Counted from the stretch's first letter, positions 1-5,696 are shown. The stretch is DNA of 5,696 bases from an uncultured Bacteroides sp. (GCA_934716785.1 CAKUYM010000289.1:1-5696); one strand, 5' to 3'. Numbers and translations: made by a program. The notes: generated from the letters alone by a model not told the origin.

Positions 1-533
1 TTGACAATCTGTGCGATATTTGCCATCTTCAGGCGGTCTGTGTATTTGTGGAATACATCAAGACTTAAGGAAGCCACGAAAGCATCGCGCAATGTGTTCT
101 GTTGATACAAGTGACCTCTAATAGTCCCTGGTTCTTCATCCCACCAGGTACCCCATTCGTCAAGGAGGAGAGCTATTTTTTTGTCCTTGTCATACTTGTC
201 CATGATGGCGCAATGTTTCTTCAATACGTCTTCCACTTCAAGACATTTTCCCATTGTCCAGTAGTAATCGTCTTTATTGAATTTGGTGGCTGCTCCTTTG
301 CTACCGCTCCATCCGGTCACTGTATAATAGTGCAAGGAAATGCCATCCATTCGGTGTCCTACGCGATTCATCAATACATCTGTCCAGTTATAATCGTAGT
401 CGCTGGCGCCGCTGGCCACTTTGAACAGACGATTGCCGTCATAGTTGCGGCAATAAGTGGAATAACGGCGATGTAAATCGGCATTTATGCTGACAGCATC
501 AATGCGGTAATTCCTGCAAGTAGAAAATGTTTT
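1..533 (-). pseudogene. GH51 alpha-L-arabinofuranosidase, C-terminal remnant, 5' part deleted, runs off the left edge
   Basis: The minus strand has an open frame from an upstream stop (TAA at 536-534) to the left edge. From about position 482 downward it reads as the C-terminal half of a Bacteroides GH51 arabinofuranosidase: ADLHRRYSTYCRNYDGNRLF, later GISLHYYTVTG, then LLLDEWGTWWDEEPGT, then YQQNTLRDAFVA. The Glu of DEWG (codon 158-156) corresponds to the family's catalytic nucleophile. The acid/base motif (GNE), which in this family lies roughly 15 residues before the Y-ADL segment, is absent, as is the rest of the N-terminal barrel. The codons before ADL do not resemble GH51, and no ATG or GTG precedes the homologous part in frame. 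An intact enzyme would remove terminal arabinofuranosyl groups from arabinan or arabinogalactan in the periplasm. No stops interrupt the remaining frame, so the damage looks recent. The family call is from remembered motifs and is strong; the pseudogene call is inference. Confidence 0.85.
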
Positions 534-538
534 TTATA
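488..538 (-). pseudogene. Signal-peptide remnant, probably the original 5' end of the broken GH51 gene
   Basis: In a different minus-strand frame from the GH51 remnant, positions 535-488 read KKHFLLAGITALMLSA, followed at once by a stop (TAA 487-485). Two lysines, a hydrophobic core and a small-residue end are what a Bacteroides Sec signal peptide looks like. The codon before the lysines is TAT, not ATG. The DNA there is AT followed by six A and CAT; restoring one G would give ATG AAA AAA CAT, a normal Bacteroides secretory start. The peptide and the GH51 homology meet within about 8 nt (483-490), as expected if an internal deletion joined the leader to the C-terminal domain out of frame. That both pieces come from one gene is inference from position, orientation and the secreted nature of these enzymes. 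Confidence 0.6.
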
Positions 539-599
539 GTCTTATTTCTAATGTAAATGAGATTGTTATATTATTTATGGTGTAGAAGTAACACTTTTG

Positions 600-640
600 T
601 TTGATGTATCAAATACACTATTGTATGTTATGCGGCATAA
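600..640 (-). promoter_or_regulatory. Possible control region of the broken GH51 gene: two small palindromes and a weak -7 box
   Basis: The 115 nt between the remnant leader and the terminator are A/T-rich and have no coding signal. They contain a 14-bp inverted repeat (TTTGAT-GT-ATCAAA, 600-613) and a 13-bp one (TTATGC-G-GCATAA, 628-640). On the minus strand, TGTATTTG at 617-610 matches the Bacteroides -7 consensus TAnnTTTG at all but one fixed base, about 75 nt before the presumed old start, but I see no good -33 TTTG at the right distance. The palindromes could be regulator sites or chance; no regulator is encoded in the window. Confidence 0.3.
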
Positions 641-655
641 AAGAACTTTTTAACT

Positions 656-704
656 ATAAATAAGAAAGGCGGCTTCCATCACGGAAGCCGCCTTTCTTAT
701 TTAT
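656..704 (-). terminator. Perfect 22-bp hairpin, terminator of the galactose operon
   Basis: Arms 656-677 and 683-704 are exact reverse complements of 22 bp around a 5-nt loop (678-682, ATCAC on the plus strand). The inner part is G/C-rich (GGCGGCTTCC) and the outer part A/T-rich (ATAAATAAGAAA), so each strand ends the hairpin in a U-rich run. It starts 18 nt past the galactokinase stop codon, the right place for a rho-independent terminator of the minus-strand operon. The symmetry would let it also work from the plus strand. Confidence 0.85.
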
Positions 705-722
705 GTAAACTTGAATAATCTC

Positions 723-1877
723 TTATTCCAGTCTGCGTGAACCGTCACCGATTATTACGTCATAGACTTTCGGACTTCTGCCGAATTTGGCTTTGAAAGC
801 CTCTTTAGTCTTTTCAACGAAGTTATCATACAGTTCATTCTTCACGAGGTTGATGGTGCAACCACCGAAACCGCCACCCATAACGCGTGAACCGGTCACT
901 CCGTGTTCCTTGGCGCAGTCGTTCAAGAAGTCGAGTTCTTCGCAACTTACTTCGTACAGCTTGCTCATGCCATGATGAGTTTCATACATTTTCTTACCTA
1001 CAGTTTCGTAATCGTCTTTCTCCAATGCTTCGCAAACGTCGAGTACGCGTTGGATTTCTTCGATTACGTATTCTGCACGCATATAGTCTTCAGCGCTGAT
1101 GTCGGCTTTTGCCTCTTCAAGCATTTCCATTGTACAGTCGCGCAGGAATTCTACGTGTGGGTGTCTCTTCTGGATAGCGGCAACAGCAGCCTCACAACTT
1201 TGGCGACGCTTGTTGTAAGCAGAAGAAGCCAATTCGTGTTTAACGACCGAATCCATCAAAACCAAGCGGTAACCTTCCGGATGGAACGGGAAATACTGAT
1301 ATTCCAGTGAGCGGCAATCCAAACGGATCAAACTGCCGGCTTTACCGAATACGGAAGCAAATTGGTCCATGATACCACAGTTTACACCGCAGTAGTTGTG
1401 CTCGGTAGCTTGGCCGACTTTAGCCAACTCGAATTTATCGATTTTGTTATCACCAAACAATTCGTTCAATGCAAAAGCATACGTGCTTTCCAAAGCAGCG
1501 GAAGAAGACATACCTGCACCCAGAGGCACATCACCTGCAAAGGCTGTATTGAATCCTTTTACGTCAACGCCACGTTTGATCATTTCGCGGCAAACACCGA
1601 ATATGTATCTTGCCCAGCTGGCACGCGGAGCATCTTCTTCGTTCAATCCGAATTCTACATAATCTTTCAAGTCGATAGAGTATGCTCTTACTTTGTCAGT
1701 ACCATTCGGTTTGATTTCGGCAATCATACCTTTGTCTACCGCACCCGGGAAAACAAATCCGCCATTGTAGTCAGTGTGCTCACCAATCAGGTTGATACGA
1801 CCCGGTGAAGCATATAAAAATCCAGTAGTTCCGTCAAAATGCTTAATGAATCTACTTCTTACGTATTCTGTATCCAT
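723..1877 (-). CDS. galK: Galactokinase (GHMP kinase family)
   Basis: This 384-residue cytoplasmic enzyme phosphorylates alpha-D-galactose with ATP to alpha-D-galactose 1-phosphate, the committed Leloir step. All galactokinase signatures are present in order: the N-terminal galactose-binding motif SPGRINLIGEHTDYNGG (24-40), the GHMP ATP-binding loop PLGAGMSSSAALE (118-130), the GVNCGIMDQFAS segment (164-175) and the C-terminal GHMP motif GSRVMGGGFGGC (329-340). Arg27 and Asp171 match the catalytic pair Arg36/Asp183 of the Lactococcus lactis enzyme; Glu33, His34, Asp36 and Tyr221 match its sugar contacts at constant offsets. The length is typical. The ATG start places SPGRINL at the usual distance, and there is no strong Shine-Dalgarno site, which is normal in Bacteroides. 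It is the last gene of the operon, 38 nt after the transporter and just before a strong terminator. Nothing looks damaged. Confidence 0.97.
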   Translation of the reverse strand: MDTEYVRSRFIKHFDGTTGFLYASPGRINLIGEHTDYNGGFVFPGAVDKGMIAEIKPNGTDKVRAYSIDLKDYVEFGLNEEDAPRASWARYIFGVCREMIKRGVDVKGFNTAFAGDVPLGAGMSSSAALESTYAFALNELFGDNKIDKFELAKVGQATEHNYCGVNCGIMDQFASVFGKAGSLIRLDCRSLEYQYFPFHPEGYRLVLMDSVVKHELASSAYNKRRQSCEAAVAAIQKRHPHVEFLRDCTMEMLEEAKADISAEDYMRAEYVIEEIQRVLDVCEALEKDDYETVGKKMYETHHGMSKLYEVSCEELDFLNDCAKEHGVTGSRVMGGGFGGCTINLVKNELYDNFVEKTKEAFKAKFGRSPKVYDVIIGDGSRRLE

Positions 1878-1915
1878 GATATTAATGTTTTAAAAGTGAA
1901 TAAATTAGTATGTTG

Positions 1916-3193
1916 TTATTCCACAGGAATATCCTTGTTGACGTTTTTGCAACCGATTTTGCTATAGTACAAGATGTATACCAGCATGGCGATAATCAGC
2001 CAGTAGCTTGTGATCGGGTCAGTGGCTTTAGCTATGAAGTCCTGAATCAACGGCATGATACCGCCACCAACTACCATCATCATGAATAAACCGGATGCGG
2101 CTGCTGTATATTTACCCAATCCTTCTACTGCGAGGTTGAAGATACCACCCCACATCACAGAAGTGGAAAGTCCGCATACTGCGATAAGGAAGCACTTCAT
2201 AGGAATTTCATTTCCTCTGAAATCTACGGTAATCGTTTCGGGCATCAAGATAGCAATCAGCAACATGACAATAGCAAACAAAGAAACGGCTGTCATTTGC
2301 GCAGTGGTTGAGATTTTACCACTGATAATACTGCTGGAAGCACGACCGATAAGCATCAGGAACCAGTAGCTGGCAGCCAGTGTACCACCTACGGCAGCAG
2401 AACCTTCAAATCCTAAGTTGGTGATATAGAAGTTCAACTGTGCCGGTATGCCGATTTCTACACCTACATAAAAGAAGATGGCGATAACGCCCAGCAAGCA
2501 GTGACGGAAAGCCAACGGGCTGTGCTCGAATTTTTGGTTGGCTACATTTGCTTGTGGTTCAGGAATGTTAACGAATGAAATGATGATGAATGACAAAACG
2601 AATATGCCGATACCGATGAACAGAAGTGGCGCTACGTCACTCATACTTGTTGATGCAGTAACCTGACCGATCAGCACACCTACCAATAGCGGAGTTAATG
2701 TTCCTGTCAATGAGTTCAGCGTACCACCGATCTGGATTAATTGGTTACCTTTATTTCCACCGCCACCTAAGAGGTTCAACATCGGGTTAACTACGGTGTT
2801 CAGCATACATACGCAGAAACCGCAGATGAATGCGCCCAGCAGATAAATGATAAGGTTCAGAGCGATGATTTGTCCGTCGTATGTGAAAGTCTCTACGTCT
2901 GCTCCGAAAATACTGGAAAAGTACTGTACTAACAATCCGATTGCTCCTACAGCCAAAGCGCTCAGAGCTGTTTTCTTGTAGCCGTATTTAACAAGCATTT
3001 TGCCTGCAGGGATACCCATAAACAGATAGGCGGCAAAGTTCATCATATTTCCCATCATAGCTGCCCAGCTATATTGGAATCCCCAAATATTACCAAACGG
3101 AGCGGCCATATTGGTAACGAATGAAATCATCGCAAAAATAAAGCACATAGTGATAATCGCGATGAGATTACCACTCTTCTTTTCTTGTGTCAT
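1916..3193 (-). CDS. MFS sugar transporter, FHS (fucose-galactose-glucose:H+ symporter) family, probably galactose/glucose
   Basis: This 425-residue inner-membrane protein has about twelve hydrophobic segments (roughly 9-30, 43-63, 74-94, 108-131, 154-179, 188-209, 231-251, 266-286, 300-317, 333-357, 362-384, 394-411) and a polar central loop (about 210-230), the usual MFS 6+6 plan. The MFS motif-A region GIPAGKMLVKYGYKK (60-74) lies between helices 2 and 3. FYVGVEIGI (241-249) in helix 7, NLAVEGLGKYTAAASGL (353-369), and GGGIMPLIQ (376-384) in helix 11 are typical of the FHS branch that includes GluP and FucP. It probably imports a hexose by proton symport. Lying between a mutarotase and galactokinase, galactose is the likeliest substrate, with glucose also possible; sequence alone cannot settle this. 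The gap after the mutarotase stop is 48 nt. No truncation is seen. Confidence 0.92.
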   Translation of the reverse strand: MTQEKKSGNLIAIITMCFIFAMISFVTNMAAPFGNIWGFQYSWAAMMGNMMNFAAYLFMGIPAGKMLVKYGYKKTALSALAVGAIGLLVQYFSSIFGADVETFTYDGQIIALNLIIYLLGAFICGFCVCMLNTVVNPMLNLLGGGGNKGNQLIQIGGTLNSLTGTLTPLLVGVLIGQVTASTSMSDVAPLLFIGIGIFVLSFIIISFVNIPEPQANVANQKFEHSPLAFRHCLLGVIAIFFYVGVEIGIPAQLNFYITNLGFEGSAAVGGTLAASYWFLMLIGRASSSIISGKISTTAQMTAVSLFAIVMLLIAILMPETITVDFRGNEIPMKCFLIAVCGLSTSVMWGGIFNLAVEGLGKYTAAASGLFMMMVVGGGIMPLIQDFIAKATDPITSYWLIIAMLVYILYYSKIGCKNVNKDIPVE

Positions 3194-3241
3194 GGTTTAA
3201 AAAATGTTAGTTTATAAAATTGGGTTAGTTATTTTTTATTA

Positions 3242-4339
3242 TTATTGTTCAACAGTGAATTTGTAAACCGTGATTTGCTGGTATTCATCACCCGGCAGCA
3301 AAGTAGCCGATGGGAAATGCGGTTTGTTCGGAGTATCCGGAAAACATTGTGCTTCGAAGCAGATGGCACTTCTTGCAGGGAATGTAGCACCGTGGGCACC
3401 TTCAAATCCGTTGAGCCAGTTGCCGGTATAAAGCTGTACACCCGCTTCGGTAGTATATACTTCCATGATACGGCCGCTTTCGGGATCTTTGCAAGTTGCT
3501 GCCAAGTCGAGAGAACCGCTTTCGACCTTGTTCAGTACATAGCAGTGATCGTATCCGGCACCGAATTCCAATTGCTGGAATTTGTCATTGATGCGTTCGC
3601 CTACTGTGTGGGGTGTGCGGAAGTCCATCGGAGTGCTTTCTACTTTGGCAATTTCTCCTGTCGGGATGGAAACGTCATCAATGGGTGTATAGAAATCAGC
3701 GTTGATAGTAACAATGTGGTTGTTGACGGTAGGAGTAGGGTTGGCAATGCCGGCGAGATTGAAGAAGCCGTGATTGGTAAGGTTTACTACTGTAGCTTTG
3801 TCGGTTGTAGCCCGGTATTCGATAGTCAAAGCATTTACTTCGTTTTCGAGACGGTAGGTCATTTCTACTTCGAGATTGCCGGGGAAGCCTTCTTCGCCAT
3901 CGGCAGAAACATAGTTGAACTGCACCGTGCTCTCGTCAATCTGGACAGCATCCCACACACGGGCATGAAAACCTGTCGGTCCGCCATGTAGGGAGTTGGG
4001 ACCATTATTGATGGTGAGTTCGTGCTCTTCACCGAACAACGTGAACTTACCTTTGGCGATACGGTTGCCATAGCGTCCGATAGTCGTACTGAGAAACGGT
4101 TCCGGACTGTTGATTACGTGATCGATACTGTCGTGTCCGAGGATCACGTTGGCATATTTACCGTTTTTGTCCGGTACCATGATAGAGAGAATGGCGCATC
4201 CGTAGTTGGTTACAGCTACTTCCATTCCCTTGGCATTCTTAAGGATAAATAAATCTGTTTTCTTATCGTTTATCTCCTTTTGAAAATCTTCGCGGCTGAG
4301 CCCCGAAAGATTACCTTCTGTTGGGAATGTGTTATTCAT
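3242..4339 (-). CDS. galM: Aldose 1-epimerase (galactose mutarotase)
   Basis: This 365-residue protein interconverts the alpha and beta anomers of galactose and other aldoses, supplying galactokinase with alpha-D-galactose. Family motifs appear in order: TTIGRYGNRIAKGKF (Arg93), NNGPNSLHGG (His118), VNLTNHGFFNLAG (His190), GYDHCYVL (Asp264) and CFEAQCFPDTPN (Glu329). His190 and Glu329 correspond to the catalytic acid and base of the L. lactis enzyme. No signal peptide is present, so it is cytoplasmic, unlike the secreted or lipoprotein mutarotases also found in Bacteroides. I chose the ATG at 4339-4337. The frame can be extended nine codons to a TTG at 4366-4364, but that TTG lies inside the best candidate -7 promoter box and the added residues resemble no part of the family. 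It is the first gene of the operon. The N-terminal stretch of about 25 residues before the core fold is slightly long but ordinary for Bacteroides. Confidence 0.95.
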   Translation of the reverse strand: MNNTFPTEGNLSGLSREDFQKEINDKKTDLFILKNAKGMEVAVTNYGCAILSIMVPDKNGKYANVILGHDSIDHVINSPEPFLSTTIGRYGNRIAKGKFTLFGEEHELTINNGPNSLHGGPTGFHARVWDAVQIDESTVQFNYVSADGEEGFPGNLEVEMTYRLENEVNALTIEYRATTDKATVVNLTNHGFFNLAGIANPTPTVNNHIVTINADFYTPIDDVSIPTGEIAKVESTPMDFRTPHTVGERINDKFQQLEFGAGYDHCYVLNKVESGSLDLAATCKDPESGRIMEVYTTEAGVQLYTGNWLNGFEGAHGATFPARSAICFEAQCFPDTPNKPHFPSATLLPGDEYQQITVYKFTVEQ

Positions 4340-4363
4340 GTTTGATATGATTAAAATTTCTTG

Positions 4364-4395
4364 CAAATAAAAGGAAATTCTTTCTTACTCACAAA
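4364..4395 (-). promoter_or_regulatory. Candidate promoter of the galactose operon
   Basis: Read on the minus strand, TTTG (4395-4392), a 20-bp spacer and TTTATTTG (4371-4364) fit the Bacteroides -33 (TTTG) and -7 (TAnnTTTG) boxes with one mismatch and the usual spacing. Transcription would begin near 4355-4358, giving a short leader of about 16-19 nt before the ATG at 4339. It is a pattern match only, and an A/T-rich region can produce one by chance. A weaker alternative -7 box (TCTTTTTG, 4490-4483) would give a leader of about 135 nt. Confidence 0.45.
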
Positions 4396-4400
4396 TTATT

Positions 4401-4436
4401 CCGCCTAAATATCGGTGGCGGTTTAGGAAAGTTTAG
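4401..4436. promoter_or_regulatory. Interlocked inverted repeats in the divergent control region
   Basis: CCGCC (4401-4405) can pair with GGCGG (4417-4421), and CCTAAA (4404-4409) can pair with TTTAGG (4422-4427). The pairings share bases and cross, so they cannot form as one simple hairpin. GTTTAG occurs at 4421-4426 and 4431-4436 and, inverted as CTAAAC, at 4515-4520. The block lies just upstream of the candidate -33 box of the galactose operon, a plausible position for an activator or repressor site. No known regulator motif was recognised. Confidence 0.35.
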
Positions 4437-4529
4437 CTTTATTACTTTATGTTCCTTGTTCTTTGCGGCATGATTTTTTTTCCAAAAAGAAAATCCTTGT
4501 CCTTTTCTTAAAAACTAAACTATTTTTTG

Positions 4530-4537
4530 TATGTTTG
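4530..4537 (+). promoter_or_regulatory. Promoter -7 box of the mannose-6-phosphate isomerase gene
   Basis: TATGTTTG is a perfect match to the Bacteroides sigma-ABfr -7 consensus TAnnTTTG. Transcription would begin around 4543-4546, giving a leader of about 50-55 nt. The -33 region is poor: a TTTTC run about 22 bp upstream is the nearest candidate, which may mean an activator is needed. Confidence 0.6.
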
Positions 4538-4541
4538 TTCC

Positions 4542-4558
4542 CGGATTGTTACAATCCG
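4542..4558. promoter_or_regulatory. 17-bp palindrome at the predicted manA start point
   Basis: CGGATTGT and ACAATCCG (4542-4549 and 4551-4558) are exact reverse complements around a single T. The palindrome begins 5 bp after the -7 box, so it covers the expected transcription start. This is a classic place for a repressor operator; alternatively it could form a small hairpin at the mRNA 5' end. The regulator is unknown. Confidence 0.5.
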
Positions 4559-4597
4559 AGTAAATTTAATCTAAGTTTATAACAAGAAAAACAAAAG

Positions 4598-5569
4598 ATG
4601 TATCCATTAAAATTCGAACCTATTCTGAAGCAGACACTTTGGGGAGGCGACAAGATTATCCCGTTCAAGCATTTGAACTCGGACTTGAAAGGGGTAGGAG
4701 AAAGCTGGGAAATTTCCGGCGTTGAGGACAATGAATCCGTGGTGGCCAATGGCCCGGATAAAGGTTTAAACCTGACCGATATGGTAAAACGGTATCGCGA
4801 GGAACTGGTGGGTGAAGCTAATTATGCGCGTTTCGGCAATAAATTTCCGCTGCTCATCAAGTTTATCGATGCCCGGCAGGATTTGTCTATTCAAGTGCAT
4901 CCGACAGACGAACTGGCGAAGAAACGCCATAATTCGATGGGAAAGACCGAAATGTGGTATGTGGTAGATGCTGATAAAGGAGCTAAGTTACGTTCGGGTT
5001 TTTCAGAACAGATTACCCCGAAAGAATATAAGGAACGTGTGCAGAACAATACGATTACCGATGTGCTGCAAGAGTACGAAGTTCATCCGGGTGATGTGTT
5101 CTTCCTGCCTGCCGGACGTGTGCATAGTATCGGTGCCGGTTCGTTTATAGCTGAGATTCAGCAGACTTCTAATATAACATATCGTATCTACGATTTCAAT
5201 CGTAAGGATGCGAATGGGAAAACCCGTGAACTTCATACTGATTTGGCGCGCGATGCTATAAACTATGAGGTATTGGATGATTATCGCACTAAATATGAAG
5301 CGGTGAAGGATGAACCGGTAGAACTGGTTGCTTGTCCATACTTTACGACTTCTTTGTACGATATGACCGAAGAGATCAGTTGCGATTATTCGGAACTTGA
5401 CTCCTTCGTGATTTTTATCTGTATGGAAGGAGCTTGTAAGATGAAAGATAATGAAGGCAACGAATTGACGGTTCGTGCAGGTGAATCGATCTTGTTCCCT
5501 GCTACTACACAAGATCTCACCATAACTCCTGAAGGAGGACATGTGAAGCTGTTGGAGACATACGTGTGA
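4598..5569 (+). CDS. manA: Mannose-6-phosphate isomerase, class I (short form)
   Basis: This 323-residue cytoplasmic zinc enzyme interconverts mannose 6-phosphate and fructose 6-phosphate, linking mannose use and GDP-mannose supply to glycolysis. It starts with the family's LKFEPILKQTLWGGDKI (4-20). The zinc ligands are visible as Gln99 and His101 in LSIQVHPTDELA, Glu118 in GKTEMWY, and His176 in PAGRVHSIGAG. Arg196 in NITYRIYDFNR is the expected catalytic arginine. A second cupin-like half follows, with the conserved GESILFPA at 295-302. At about 320 residues it belongs to the short, Bacillus-like form rather than the roughly 390-residue E. coli form. The ATG at 4598 is the first in frame and puts the N-terminal motif where expected; the leader has no clear Shine-Dalgarno site. 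It is divergent from the galactose operon and appears to be a single-gene transcript ending at the hairpin downstream. No damage is seen. Confidence 0.95.
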   Translation: MYPLKFEPILKQTLWGGDKIIPFKHLNSDLKGVGESWEISGVEDNESVVANGPDKGLNLTDMVKRYREELVGEANYARFGNKFPLLIKFIDARQDLSIQVHPTDELAKKRHNSMGKTEMWYVVDADKGAKLRSGFSEQITPKEYKERVQNNTITDVLQEYEVHPGDVFFLPAGRVHSIGAGSFIAEIQQTSNITYRIYDFNRKDANGKTRELHTDLARDAINYEVLDDYRTKYEAVKDEPVELVACPYFTTSLYDMTEEISCDYSELDSFVIFICMEGACKMKDNEGNELTVRAGESILFPATTQDLTITPEGGHVKLLETYV

Positions 5570-5580
5570 CCTGACTTTTT

Positions 5581-5639
5581 TAAAGCATAGCTTTACGGTT
5601 ACTAAAGCATAGCTTTAGCACTCCTAAAGCTATGCTTTA
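5581..5639. repeat. Three copies of a 15-bp quasi-palindrome at an exact 22-bp period
   Basis: Copies at 5581-5595 and 5603-5617 are identical (TAAAGCATAGCTTTA). The copy at 5625-5639 is their exact reverse complement (TAAAGCTATGCTTTA). Each copy has 6-bp arms around a 3-bp centre (ATA or TAT), so inversion changes only the centre. The 7-bp spacers differ (CGGTTAC, GCACTCC), and a third unit ends with TGCTTCC before TAAAAC at 5647, which may be the start of a worn fourth copy. Copies are perfect while spacers vary, so the palindrome itself seems to be the conserved unit. Confidence 0.8.
5603..5639 (+). terminator. Probable manA terminator formed by repeat copies 2 and 3
   Basis: The second and third repeat copies are reverse complements and can form a perfect 15-bp stem with a 7-nt loop (GCACTCC, 5618-5624), beginning 33 nt after the manA stop. 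No other hairpin terminator lies between the stop and this point. There is no long T-run after the stem, so termination may be weak. The same hairpin could serve a gene arriving from the right on the minus strand. Confidence 0.55.
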
Positions 5640-5696
5640 TGCTTCCTAAAACGATGGGGTACTGGTGGTGTTCATTATGAGGGTTCAATGTGTACA
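5640..5696. other. Unassigned right end
   Basis: The last 57 nt contain no recognisable gene or promoter. The minus strand has one open frame from the edge (beginning near 5694) to a stop inside the repeats, about 31 codons. It is too short and too low in recognisable signal to call, though it could be the tail of a convergent gene. Confidence 0.3.

Noticed and set aside
102..476. A 124-codon plus-strand open frame over the GH51 remnant
   Set aside because: It is antisense to a frame with clear GH51 motifs and has no recognisable protein features.
3245..3991. A 248-codon plus-strand open frame antisense to the mutarotase gene
   Set aside because: The minus strand encodes a complete mutarotase with all catalytic motifs; long antisense frames arise from its codon bias.
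4340..4366. A nine-codon N-terminal extension of the mutarotase from a TTG
   Set aside because: TTG is a rare start, the added residues match nothing in the family, and the codon overlaps the likely promoter -7 box.
5003..5542. A 179-codon minus-strand open frame inside the mannose-6-phosphate isomerase gene
   Set aside because: It lies opposite a complete enzyme with zinc ligands and catalytic Arg, and its own translation shows no domain.
5581..5639. A short CRISPR array
   Set aside because: The repeats are 15 bp with 7-bp spacers and one copy is inverted; CRISPR units are longer, keep one orientation and have spacers near 30 bp, and no cas gene is present.
5603..5694. A minus-strand open frame of about 31 codons at the right edge as the tail of a convergent gene
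   Set aside because: It is short, ends inside the repeat array, and its residues are not recognisable; sequence beyond the window is needed to judge it.

Overview
The window looks like a chromosomal stretch from a gut Bacteroides species (Bacteroidota). The evidence is the gene set, the A/T-rich gaps without strong Shine-Dalgarno sites, a perfect Bacteroides-type -7 promoter box (TATGTTTG, fitting TAnnTTTG), and a galactose cluster beside an arabinofuranosidase gene, as I recall from the B. thetaiotaomicron arabinan/galactose region. I cannot identify the species from sequence alone.

Layout. Positions 1-540 (minus) hold the remains of a GH51 alpha-L-arabinofuranosidase gene. The C-terminal part, with the nucleophile motif, is open to the left edge. 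The N-terminal two thirds are missing, and a signal-peptide-like remnant in another frame sits directly upstream. Positions 541-655 are A/T-rich, with two small palindromes that may be its orphaned control region. A perfect 22-bp stem at 656-704 is the terminator of the next operon. Positions 723-4339 (minus) are a three-gene galactose operon read right to left: aldose 1-epimerase (galM type), an FHS-family MFS sugar transporter, and galactokinase (galK), with gaps of 48 and 38 nt. A 258-nt divergent control region (4340-4597) separates it from a class I mannose-6-phosphate isomerase (manA type, plus, 4598-5569). Downstream, 5581-5639 carries three copies of a 15-bp quasi-palindrome at an exact 22-bp period; the last two copies form a perfect hairpin that probably terminates manA.

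How the genes work together. The transporter brings free sugar, probably galactose or glucose, across the inner membrane. The mutarotase converts beta-D-galactose to the alpha anomer. Galactokinase makes alpha-D-galactose 1-phosphate, the entry step of the Leloir pathway. No galT or galE is in the window, so the later steps must be encoded elsewhere. The isomerase links mannose 6-phosphate and fructose 6-phosphate and shares only the divergent promoter region. The broken arabinofuranosidase suggests that a neighbouring arabinan or arabinogalactan function has been damaged in this strain.

I did not find a clearly new biological system. The observations most worth following are the internally deleted GH51 gene, the 22-bp-period repeats, and the palindromes in the divergent promoter region.
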